Source: UBA8389 sp964472175
GTDB taxonomy: Bacteria > Bacteroidota > Bacteroidia > Bacteroidales > UBA1402
NCBI GenBank assembly: GCA_964472175.1
Contig: CAYYJF010000002.1
Span: 1 to 64,000 of the forward strand
Length of the DNA stretch: 64,000 nucleotides
Direction of reading: 5' to 3'
The position numbers and the translations under genes are program-made. Shown one piece after another: positions 8,020-15,400 of this stretch. Below the pieces are notes generated by a model that was not told the origin of the DNA, searched no databases, and was given only the letters and a program-made list of their open reading frames with translations. Positions within the stretch are counted from its first letter, which is position 1. Each line of letters starts with the position of its first letter.

Positions 8020-8625
8020 ATGTTTTCAGGAATCGTTGAAGAAGCAGCTATTGTAAGAAAAATGGAATTTGATGGTGGCAATTTACATTTGACGCTGGAA
8101 TGTTCCTTTACAAATGAGCTTAAAATAGATCAGAGTATTTCCCACAACGGGGTTTGTTTGACTGTCGTGCATATTTCCGGAAGCCAGTACACGGTGACTG
8201 CCATCCAGGAAACACTAAACAAATCCAATTTGGGAAAATTGAAGATCAATGATAGGGTGAATATTGAAAGAAGTATGCCCTTTAATGGACGTTTGGATGG
8301 ACATCTTGTTCAAGGGCATGTAGATCAGACCGCCACTTGTGTGGATGTTCAGTCGGAAGATGGAAGCTGGAGATATCTTTTTGAATATGACGTGGATGAT
8401 GAAATGAGAAAACAAGGATATTTCACTGTCGAAAAAGGTTCTGTGACTGTCAATGGTGTCAGTTTGACCGTGTGCAATTCAAAAGACAGAAGCTTTGAAG
8501 TCTCGATCATCCCGTATACACATGAACATACCAATTTCAATGCCATTTCTAAAGGAACCATTGTGAACCTGGAATTTGATATCATTGGTAAGTATATTGG
8601 TAAGTTGATGGCATTCAATAGATAA
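8020..8625 (+). CDS. ribE: Riboflavin synthase alpha chain
   Basis: This 201-residue enzyme dismutates two 6,7-dimethyl-8-ribityllumazine molecules to riboflavin. It starts with the diagnostic MFSGIVEE and has two tandem lumazine-binding domains (about 1-95 and 96-195), with GVCLTV and GVSLTV in matching places. No FMN riboswitch is seen in the 56 bp upstream. It is followed by ruvX after 2 bp and def after another 3 bp, so the three are one unit. The enzyme is called RibE or RibC depending on the species. Confidence 0.95.
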   Translation: MFSGIVEEAAIVRKMEFDGGNLHLTLECSFTNELKIDQSISHNGVCLTVVHISGSQYTVTAIQETLNKSNLGKLKINDRVNIERSMPFNGRLDGHLVQGHVDQTATCVDVQSEDGSWRYLFEYDVDDEMRKQGYFTVEKGSVTVNGVSLTVCNSKDRSFEVSIIPYTHEHTNFNAISKGTIVNLEFDIIGKYIGKLMAFNR

Positions 8626-8627
8626 AT

Positions 8628-9041
8628 ATGGGTAGGATACTGGCCATAGATTACGGAAGAAAACGATGTGGAATTGCAGTGACAGATCCACTTCAATTAA
8701 TTTCTAATGGATTGACAACTGTATCCAGCTCGGAGTTATTCAATTTTATTGTTCAATATATTCAAGTGGAAAAGGTGGAACGATTTGTGGTTGGCCTGCC
8801 AAAACAGATGAACAATGAGTTGTCTGAATCCATGAAATATATTGAACCCTTTGTTCAAAGATTAAAGCGTGCGTTTCCCGATATTCCGGTGGAATATTAT
8901 GACGAACGGTTTACTTCAAAATTGGCGCATAGAGCGATGATTGATGGTGGCTTGAAAAAAACTGCCAGACAAAATAAGGCATTGGTCGATGAAATCAGTG
9001 CTGTGATTATATTACAATCCTATATGGAATCAAAACGATAA
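8628..9041 (+). CDS. ruvX: Holliday junction resolvase-like YqgF/RuvX
   Basis: A 137-residue RNase H-fold protein with the YqgF motifs DYGRKRCGIAV near the start, YDERFTS in the middle and DEISAVIIL near the end, supplying the acidic metal-binding residues. YqgF family proteins are putative resolvases and process the 5' end of pre-16S rRNA in E. coli. It lies 2 bp after ribE and 3 bp before def. Confidence 0.93.
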   Translation: MGRILAIDYGRKRCGIAVTDPLQLISNGLTTVSSSELFNFIVQYIQVEKVERFVVGLPKQMNNELSESMKYIEPFVQRLKRAFPDIPVEYYDERFTSKLAHRAMIDGGLKKTARQNKALVDEISAVIILQSYMESKR

Positions 9042-9044
9042 AAC

Positions 9045-9599
9045 ATGCAATTACCCATTTATTTGTATGGCCAACAGGTCTTAAGAAAAGGTTCAAATAC
9101 ACTCGTGACACCCGATTATCCCAAACTCAAGGAGTTGATAGATAATATGTTTGACACCATGCATTTCGCTGAGGGTGTTGGACTTGCTGCTCCGCAAATC
9201 GGTTTACAATTACAATTGTTTGTGGTTGATTTAAGCGCTTTGGGCGAAGAGGATCCCAGCTATTTGGGTTTTAAAAAGGTTTTTATCAATCCTGAAATTA
9301 TTGAATTCTCTGAAGATACATGTGCCATTGAAGAAGGATGTCTGAGTTTGCCCGATATTCACGAACGTGTGGTGCGGAGCTCTTCGGTTGTCATCCGATA
9401 TCAGGATGAATCTTTTCAACCGCATGAAGAAACCTATGCTGAATTTGCCGCCAGGGTTATTCAACATGAATACGATCATTTATTGGGGAAAGTATTTACC
9501 GATAGAATAGCACCAATTCGTAAGCAGTTGATCAAATCTAAACTGACCAATATTATCAAAGGAAAAACCAGACCGTCATATAAGGTGAAAACTCTATAA
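9045..9599 (+). CDS. def: Peptide deformylase
   Basis: Def (184 residues) removes the N-formyl group from new proteins. The three metal-site motifs are present: GVGLAAPQIG, EEGCLSLP (Cys ligand) and QHEYDH (two His ligands and the catalytic Glu). It is the last gene of ribE-ruvX-def. A terminator that overlaps the next promoter follows at 9648-9683. Confidence 0.97.
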   Translation: MQLPIYLYGQQVLRKGSNTLVTPDYPKLKELIDNMFDTMHFAEGVGLAAPQIGLQLQLFVVDLSALGEEDPSYLGFKKVFINPEIIEFSEDTCAIEEGCLSLPDIHERVVRSSSVVIRYQDESFQPHEETYAEFAARVIQHEYDHLLGKVFTDRIAPIRKQLIKSKLTNIIKGKTRPSYKVKTL

Positions 9600-9627
9600 C
9601 TTTTGTTAAGTAGACGTATTTGGTGAT

Positions 9628-9657
9628 TTGTTGGTTCAGAATTTGCAGGTATCTTTG
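9628..9657 (+). promoter_or_regulatory. Promoter of the TPR-protein gene
   Basis: TTG (9628-9630), 19 bp, TATCTTTG (9650-9657). The -7 box also forms part of the left arm of the terminator hairpin at 9648-9676. Confidence 0.8.
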
Positions 9658-9683
9658 AATGTTTTTCAGGGATACCTTTTTTT
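9648..9683 (+). terminator. Terminator of ribE-ruvX-def overlapping next promoter
   Basis: GGTATC (9648-9653) pairs with GATACC (9671-9676), followed by T7 (9677-9683). Transcripts starting at the overlapping promoter (near 9664) lack the left arm, so only read-through RNA would be terminated. Confidence 0.65.
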
Positions 9684-9697
9684 ATGGAATACACTAA

Positions 9698-11752
9698 ATG
9701 AAAAAGACACTCACCATTTTGTTGCTGCTATGTTGTATGCTCCCTTCGCTTCGTTCGCAAATCAATGCGGAGCACATGTTGAGAGTTGGTCAGAATGCCC
9801 TGTATTTTGAGGATTATGTGTTGTCTATTCAATATTTCAATCAAGCAATTAAAAACAAACCTCATTTGGCCGAACCCTATTTTTATAGGGCAGTTGCAAA
9901 ATTGTATCTGGGTGATTATGAGGGTTGTGAAGAGGATTGCTCTTTGACATTGGAGCGAAATGCTTTTATGGCAAAAGCGTATTTATGTCGGAGCTATGCA
10001 AGAATGAAATTGAATAAATTTGAATTGGTGGTTGCTGATTGTGAAAAGGGTTTGGAATTCGATTCCCAAAACAAAGATTTGATGAAAAACCGTGCTTATG
10101 CCTTTGTTTATTCCAAACAATATAAACAAGCTGAAACGGCTTTAGACAATTTGTCAAAGAAGTATCCCATGGATGTGGACGTATATTTGGCACTTGGAAA
10201 AATGCATGTCGAAATGACCGATACCATGGCAGCCATTGAGGATTTTAGCCGGGCTATTTCGGTTGATAAATACAATTCATTGGGTTGGGGAGCCAGGGGG
10301 TGGATTTATTTGATGAAAGACAAGCATGCCAATGCTCTGGCCGATTTAAACGAGGCCATAGGACTCAGATCTGATGATCCTGCTTATTTTATGAATCGTG
10401 CCTTGGCGCGTTATCATTTGAACGATTTGCGTGGTACGATGGATGACTTTGATCAGGCAATCAATTTGGATCCTGAAAACAAACTAAATTATTTAAACAG
10501 AGCCATTCTTAGAACGACAGTAGGAGATTTGAATCGTGCTGTCGATGATTATAATAAGGTGATAAGTCTGGATCCCGATGACTACCAGATCGTATATAAC
10601 CGGGCTCTGGTTCTCAAAGATTTGGGCAAGTATAAAGATGCGATTGCCGATTTTTCAAGAATCATTACGAAATATCCGGAATTTTTACCTGCTTACCAGC
10701 TCAGATCAGAATCCAGACGATTGAGTGGTGATTTGAAGGGGGCGGATAAGGATTACTTTGCTGCCTGGAATTTGCAAGAAAAATTAAGAAAAGAGCGTAA
10801 CAAGCAGCCTGTAGCTGCGAATAACAAGCAGGTACAGGATTCAGTCGCAATCAAACAAGAATCGCTCAAAAAATTGCAGCGTATGGTGGCTGTACAATCC
10901 AATTTGCAGGAAGAAAATCAATACGACAATTCAATCCGGGGAAGCGTGCAGAATACAATGACCGATTTTGAGCTTGCCCCGATGTATAAGCTAACTTATT
11001 ATGAGCCGAAACAACATGGTTTGAATAAAAGAGGAATCGATTTGGTTGCCTATTTAAAAGGGGTCAATCTGATCAACAATAAAAAAGTGCCCTCCCTCTT
11101 GCTTGCCAATCAGGATGTTTCTTTGACTTCAAAACAAGCTGATATTCATTTTGAATCTATCAATGAATACTCAAAATTGATTGATCAAAATCAAAAGGAT
11201 GCCGGCTTGTATTTTGGACGAAGTTTGGACTATTTTTTGGTTCAGGACTTGAACAATGCACTCTTGGATGTCGGCAAAGCCATCGAGCATAATCCTGCAT
11301 TTGTTTTGGCGTATTTTGAGCGTTCTTATTTACGATACAGGAAAATGAATATTGAATATGCCAAGAATCAACAAGAAAAGGTTTCTGTTTTGAATGAAGT
11401 CGCTTCTGATAATGCTCCATCAAAACTAAACCTGGGCGAAAAAGCTTATGGCATGGATTTGGATTTGTTGATGCGGGATTTGGAAAAAATACTGGAACTG
11501 GATCCTGATTTTTTCTTTGCTTATTACAATCGTGGATGCATTCGTTTTCTGCTAAAAGATTATAGAAATGCCATCGTGGATTTCTCAAAAGTGATTTCCA
11601 AAAATCCTGAATTTGCAGATGCCTGGTTCAATAGGGGTATTACCTACATATTCCTGGGTGATCGTGAAAAAGGTGTTTCTGATTTGAGAATGGCCGGACA
11701 ACTTGGCAATTATAAGGCCTACAATTTATTGAAAAGACTTAGTGGGGAATAA
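9698..11752 (+). CDS. Secreted tetratricopeptide-repeat protein
   Basis: A 684-residue protein with a signal peptide (about 1-20, MKKTLTILLLLCCMLPS) and at least ten TPR units in two blocks. The first block fills about residues 24-350; the second (about 475-680) follows a region with a coiled-coil-like stretch (about 355-400, rich in K, E and Q). Typical units end in LDPDD or NPEF. TPR arrays are protein-binding scaffolds; location is likely periplasmic or outer membrane. It is monocistronic, with its own promoter, and converges on the 6S-like RNA. No specific partner can be named. Confidence 0.85.
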   Translation: MKKTLTILLLLCCMLPSLRSQINAEHMLRVGQNALYFEDYVLSIQYFNQAIKNKPHLAEPYFYRAVAKLYLGDYEGCEEDCSLTLERNAFMAKAYLCRSYARMKLNKFELVVADCEKGLEFDSQNKDLMKNRAYAFVYSKQYKQAETALDNLSKKYPMDVDVYLALGKMHVEMTDTMAAIEDFSRAISVDKYNSLGWGARGWIYLMKDKHANALADLNEAIGLRSDDPAYFMNRALARYHLNDLRGTMDDFDQAINLDPENKLNYLNRAILRTTVGDLNRAVDDYNKVISLDPDDYQIVYNRALVLKDLGKYKDAIADFSRIITKYPEFLPAYQLRSESRRLSGDLKGADKDYFAAWNLQEKLRKERNKQPVAANNKQVQDSVAIKQESLKKLQRMVAVQSNLQEENQYDNSIRGSVQNTMTDFELAPMYKLTYYEPKQHGLNKRGIDLVAYLKGVNLINNKKVPSLLLANQDVSLTSKQADIHFESINEYSKLIDQNQKDAGLYFGRSLDYFLVQDLNNALLDVGKAIEHNPAFVLAYFERSYLRYRKMNIEYAKNQQEKVSVLNEVASDNAPSKLNLGEKAYGMDLDLLMRDLEKILELDPDFFFAYYNRGCIRFLLKDYRNAIVDFSKVISKNPEFADAWFNRGITYIFLGDREKGVSDLRMAGQLGNYKAYNLLKRLSGE

Positions 11753-11754
11753 AA

Positions 11755-11793
11755 AAAGAGGATGTTCCCGACATGAATTCGGGAACCCCTCTT
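11755..11793 (-). terminator. Terminator of the 6S-like RNA
   Basis: On the minus strand an AAGAGG/CCTCTT-type stem extended by GTTCCCG/CGGGAAC is followed by a run of T (complement of the A-run at 11751-11757). It lacks a T-run on the plus strand, so it is mainly a minus-strand terminator, placed just after the converging TPR gene. Confidence 0.75.
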
Positions 11794-11988
11794 AAGTGGG
11801 GAAGAAGTCGCATCAATGAGATGTGTGAAAACTCCGTATGACATGATTTGAGTGCCAGATTTCCTTTGTAATCCGCTGCGCCTAAGCGACACCCTAAGGT
11901 GTTGCGGCCCGCCATTGTACGTCTGAGCTTGTCTCGGTGTTCGTGTAAAAATTGATGAGTCTACCAATCAATGTTGACACGACTTCTG
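11755..11988 (-). ncRNA. ssrS: 6S-like RNA (Bacteroidales-1 type)
   Basis: Read on the minus strand, this segment has a consensus promoter (11994-12024), a predicted start near 11988, and a terminator at 11755-11793. The 5' AGAAGTCG (11980-11987) pairs with CGACTTCT (11803-11810), enclosing a long irregular helix capped by ACACC-TTAG-GGTGT (11889-11902); the mature RNA would be about 185 nt. The position directly downstream of rplT with its own promoter is that described for the Bacteroidales-1 RNA, later regarded as the Bacteroidetes 6S RNA, which binds RNA polymerase holoenzyme. The family call rests on location, size and closing helix, not on an alignment. Confidence 0.72.
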
Positions 11989-11993
11989 TACAA

Positions 11994-12024
11994 CAAATAT
12001 ACTTTATTTTGTTCCGAAATACAA
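11994..12024 (-). promoter_or_regulatory. Promoter of the 6S-like RNA
   Basis: On the minus strand: TTG (complement of 12022-12024), 20 bp, TATATTTG (complement of 11994-12001). It lies between the rplT terminator and the RNA. Confidence 0.8.
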
Positions 12025-12063
12025 TGTTTAAGGGCATTTTCTCATTGATTTGCACAAAATAAA

Positions 12064-12103
12064 AAATGGCCATTACCACGAATTAATTTGGTAATAGCCA
12101 TTT
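12064..12103 (-). terminator. Terminator of the thrS-infC-rpmI-rplT unit
   Basis: AAATGGC and ATTACCA (12064-12078) pair with TGGTAAT and GCCATTT (12089-12103), one mismatch between the two helices; on the minus strand the stem is followed by TTTATTTTG. It separates rplT from the 6S-like RNA. Confidence 0.75.
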
Positions 12104-12133
12104 AAAATGATCGCTATATAAGCGAATGCTTAT

Positions 12134-12487
12134 TTATGCAAAACTTTTAGCTTGGGTGACAATGGCCTTGAAAGCTTGTGGCTCATTCATTGCCAAATCT
12201 GCCAATACTTTACGGTTGATTTCGATTCCGGCTTTGTGCAAAGCACCCATCAAGCGGCTGTATGACATACCTTCCAATCTGGCTGCTGCATTGATACGCT
12301 GAATCCAAAGTGCGCGAAATTCGCGTTTTTTGGCTTTACGGTCACGGTATGCAAATTGTTGACCTTTTTCCCAAGTGTTTTTGGCAACTGTCCAAACATT
12401 TTTGCGGGAACCGAAGTATCCTCTGGTTAATGATAAAATTTTCTTTCTGCGAGCTCTTGAAGCTACGTGATTTACTGATCTAGGCAT
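12134..12487 (-). CDS. rplT: 50S ribosomal protein L20
   Basis: A 117-residue basic protein with the L20 start MPRSVNHVASRARRKK and central segment GYFGSRKN. L20 binds 23S rRNA early in large-subunit assembly and in other bacteria controls its own operon. It is the last gene of the canonical thrS-infC-rpmI-rplT order, 85 bp after rpmI. No L20-leader structure was recognised. Confidence 0.98.
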   Translation of the reverse strand: MPRSVNHVASRARRKKILSLTRGYFGSRKNVWTVAKNTWEKGQQFAYRDRKAKKREFRALWIQRINAAARLEGMSYSRLMGALHKAGIEINRKVLADLAMNEPQAFKAIVTQAKSFA

Positions 12488-12572
12488 TTTTAGTTTTTTT
12501 TTTGAATGTTAGCGTCTTGCTTTAAGGGCAGATCTTAAGTGCTAAAACTCGGTTAAAAAATAGTTGGACGAA

Positions 12573-12770
12573 TTATTTCATACCAAGCAAAAGCTTGACG
12601 TTGTATTCATCGGTCTTATCTACAAGACCAATGTGAGTCAAGTTGCGTTTTTGTTTGGTTGTTTTCTTCGTCAAAATGTGACTTTTAAATGCGTGTTTAC
12701 GCTTGATTTTGCCGGTTCCGGTAAGGGCAAACCTTTTTTTTGCACCGGAATTAGTCTTCATCTTTGGCAT
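12573..12770 (-). CDS. rpmI: 50S ribosomal protein L35
   Basis: A 65-residue very basic protein starting MPKMKTNSGAKKRF, the L35 signature. Its first 20 bases overlap the end of infC (12751-12770), so the two are translationally coupled. It is a small late-assembling component of the 50S subunit. Confidence 0.97.
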   Translation of the reverse strand: MPKMKTNSGAKKRFALTGTGKIKRKHAFKSHILTKKTTKQKRNLTHIGLVDKTDEYNVKLLLGMK

Positions 12771-13338
12771 TTTTTTCCGTTTTTTGTGGTGATAATTGTT
12801 TATTCGTGGGGGCTGCTTTCTTTTTGGGAGCCATCATGATAATCATGCGTTTCCCCTCTAATACCGGCATGCTCTCTACTTTTCCGTAATCTTCCAGGTC
12901 GTTTGCAAAACGAAGCAATAATACTTCACCTTGTTCTTTAAACAAAATGGAACGACCTTTAAAAAAGACATAAGCTTTCAATTTGCAACCTTCTTCTAAA
13001 AAGGCTTTTGCATGTTTTAATTTAAAGTTGTAATCGTGATCGTCTGTTTGCGGACCAAAACGAATTTCCTTCAAAGTGATTTTTGTAGCCTTTGCTTTTT
13101 GCTCCTTTTGTTTTTTCTTTTGTTGATAAAGAAATTTTTGATAATCAATGATACGACAAACGGGGGGAGCAGCATTGGGTGAAATTTCCACGAGATCCAA
13201 TTGCTTCTGATCGGCAAAAGCCAACGCTTGTTGTATGGTGTATACACCTTGTTCAACGTTATCACCGACCAAACGGACCTCTCTGACACGAATTTTTTCA
13301 TTAATTCGGTACTGCATTTTTAAATCATCGTTCTTCAT
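12751..13338 (-). CDS. infC: Translation initiation factor IF-3
   Basis: IF-3 (195 residues) keeps ribosomal subunits apart and checks the start codon. The N-domain begins near YRINEKIRV, the lysine-rich linker is around residues 85-100, and the C-domain includes KEIRFGPQTDDHDYNFK. The C-terminal tail (about 175-195) is rich in K, P and E. The start is an ordinary ATG immediately preceded by an in-frame stop, so the rare AUU start used for autoregulation in enterobacteria is absent. thrS ends 57 bp upstream. Confidence 0.97.
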   Translation of the reverse strand: MKNDDLKMQYRINEKIRVREVRLVGDNVEQGVYTIQQALAFADQKQLDLVEISPNAAPPVCRIIDYQKFLYQQKKKQKEQKAKATKITLKEIRFGPQTDDHDYNFKLKHAKAFLEEGCKLKAYVFFKGRSILFKEQGEVLLLRFANDLEDYGKVESMPVLEGKRMIIMMAPKKKAAPTNKQLSPQKTEKNAKDED

Positions 13339-13395
13339 TCAGATGCTTGTAATCCTCGTTTTTATGTTTTATATAATTGATTATCAGAATTTTGA

Positions 13396-15336
13396 CTACC
13401 AACTTGTCATCATTCTTTCGACTTCTTGGGTCAAAAGCTCGGCAAAGTTAATAAATTTCATCGAACCTTTATCCCCTTCTCCTTGTTTTCTTACAGAAAC
13501 TTCTTGTTTTTCTGCTTCTTGCTCTCCAACAATCAACATGTAGGGAATACGTTTCAATTCATTGTCTCTGATCTTTCTGCCAATTTTTTCATTTCTGTCG
13601 TCAACGATGGTGCGAATGTCTTGTTGGTTCAGATATTCTGACACCTGATTGGCATAGTCATTGAATTTTTCGCTAATGGGAAGGATGACTACTTGATCCG
13701 GGGTTAACCACAATGGGAATTTGCCTGCGGTATGTTCAATCAATACAGCAACAAAACGTTCCATCGAACCAAATGGCGCTCTGTGAATCATGATGGGACG
13801 GTGCTTTTGGTTGTCGCTGCCAACATATTCCAATTCAAATCTTTCCGGCAAATTGTAGTCAACCTGAATGGTGCCCAATTGCCAGCGTCTGCCGATGGCG
13901 TCTTTGACCATAAAGTCTAATTTGGGACCGTAAAAAGCGGCTTCTCCAAGTACGACTTTGGCTTGGAGCCCTTTTTCCTGGCAGGCCTCAACGATGGCAC
14001 GTTCTGATTTTTCCCAGTTATCATCGCTCCCAATGTATTTTTCTTTGTTATTGGGGTCTCTCAATGAAATTTGAGCTTCAAAATTTTTAAAGTCTAATGC
14101 ATTGAAAATGATGAAAATGATATCCATCACTTTTAAGAATTCTTCTTTCAGTTGATCGGGTCTGCAAAAAATGTGTGCATCGTCCTGTGTGAAACTTCTA
14201 ACACGGGTCAATCCATGAAGTTCACCGCTTTGTTCGTATCTGTACACCGTTCCAAATTCTGCAAAACGCAATGGAAGGTCTTTGTATGAACGGGGTAGGA
14301 ATTTGAATATTTCGCAATGATGTGGGCAATTCATTGGCTTGAGCAGGTATTCTTCACCTTCTTCCGGCGTGTGAATTGGTTGGAAGGAGTCTTTGCCGTA
14401 TTTTGCGTAATGACCTGAAGTAATCCATAGTTCTTTTTGGCCGATATGAGGGGTCATGACTTGCTGGTATCCGAATTTCTTTTGAATTCTTTTCAGAAAA
14501 TCTTCCAATTTCAATCTCAAAGCTGTGCCTCTGGGTAACCATATGGGCAGACCTTTACCAACAGCTTCGCTGAACATGAACAATTCGAGTTCGCGGCCAA
14601 TTTTACGATGGTCTCTTTTTTTGGCTTCTTCCAATATGACCAAATACTCTTCAAGCAATTTCTTTTTAGGGAAGGTGACGCCGTATATACGTGTAAGCTG
14701 TTTGCGCTTTTCATCGCCTCTCCAATAAGCTCCGGCTACTGAAAGTAGCTTGATGGCTTTAATGGGCTCGGTGTCTGTTAAGTGCGGGCCTTTACAAAGG
14801 TCGGTAAAGCTTCCTTGTGTGTAGGTGGTGATGCTGCCATCTTCCAATTCGGAAATCAATTCACATTTGTACAATTCGGTTTTTTTACCAAAAAACTCCA
14901 AGGCATCATTTTTGCTGATTTCTCGTCGCACGATGGATCGTTTCAAAGCTGCGATTTCATACATTTTTGTCTCAATTTCAGCCAAATCGGATTCTTTGAT
15001 GATGGTTTCTCCGGGATCAACATCATAATAAAAGCCGTTTTCAATGGCTGGTCCGATTCCGAATTTGATGCCAGGATACAATTCTTGAAGTGCTTCGGCC
15101 ATTAAATGCGCTGAAGAATGCCAAAAAGCATGTTTGCCTTCAGGGTCTTCCCACTTTAAGAGTCGAATTTCTCCATCCTCTAAAATGGGACGGTTTAATT
15201 CTATGGTATGGTTGTTGAACGAGGCTGCAAGACATTCTTGTGCCAACCTTTGACTGATGCCTTCAGCAATATGTTGTGCCGTGGTACCGCGGTTAAAAGA
15301 TTTTACCGTGCCATCGGGAAACGTCAATTTGATCAT
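13396..15336 (-). CDS. thrS: Threonine--tRNA ligase
   Basis: ThrRS (646 residues) charges tRNA-Thr. Visible parts: N-terminal TGS domain beginning MIKLTFPDGT, the editing domain with HSSAHLMAEAL, class II motifs including MNCPHHCEIF (zinc ligands) and HRAPFGSMERF (motif 3), and the anticodon-binding domain at the end. The start at 15336 is chosen because a longer frame (from 15372) starts inside the -7 element at 15370-15377; the shorter form matches the family N-terminus. It leads the thrS-infC-rpmI-rplT unit. Confidence 0.96.
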   Translation of the reverse strand: MIKLTFPDGTVKSFNRGTTAQHIAEGISQRLAQECLAASFNNHTIELNRPILEDGEIRLLKWEDPEGKHAFWHSSAHLMAEALQELYPGIKFGIGPAIENGFYYDVDPGETIIKESDLAEIETKMYEIAALKRSIVRREISKNDALEFFGKKTELYKCELISELEDGSITTYTQGSFTDLCKGPHLTDTEPIKAIKLLSVAGAYWRGDEKRKQLTRIYGVTFPKKKLLEEYLVILEEAKKRDHRKIGRELELFMFSEAVGKGLPIWLPRGTALRLKLEDFLKRIQKKFGYQQVMTPHIGQKELWITSGHYAKYGKDSFQPIHTPEEGEEYLLKPMNCPHHCEIFKFLPRSYKDLPLRFAEFGTVYRYEQSGELHGLTRVRSFTQDDAHIFCRPDQLKEEFLKVMDIIFIIFNALDFKNFEAQISLRDPNNKEKYIGSDDNWEKSERAIVEACQEKGLQAKVVLGEAAFYGPKLDFMVKDAIGRRWQLGTIQVDYNLPERFELEYVGSDNQKHRPIMIHRAPFGSMERFVAVLIEHTAGKFPLWLTPDQVVILPISEKFNDYANQVSEYLNQQDIRTIVDDRNEKIGRKIRDNELKRIPYMLIVGEQEAEKQEVSVRKQGEGDKGSMKFINFAELLTQEVERMMTSW

Positions 15337-15369
15337 TGTATTTTTTTTCTTAGGTATAACAATACGATG

Positions 15370-15400
15370 CAAAATTACTGCATTAATTTTAGTTGAACAA
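15370..15400 (-). promoter_or_regulatory. Promoter of thrS inside the mfd 3' end
   Basis: On the minus strand: TTG (complement of 15398-15400), 20 bp, TAATTTTG (complement of 15370-15377). It lies within the last codons of mfd and makes thrS independent of mfd. Confidence 0.75.

Noticed and set aside
13339..13395. AUU start or autoregulatory leader for infC
   Set aside because: An ATG directly preceded by an in-frame stop gives the right N-terminus; no conserved leader structure was seen.
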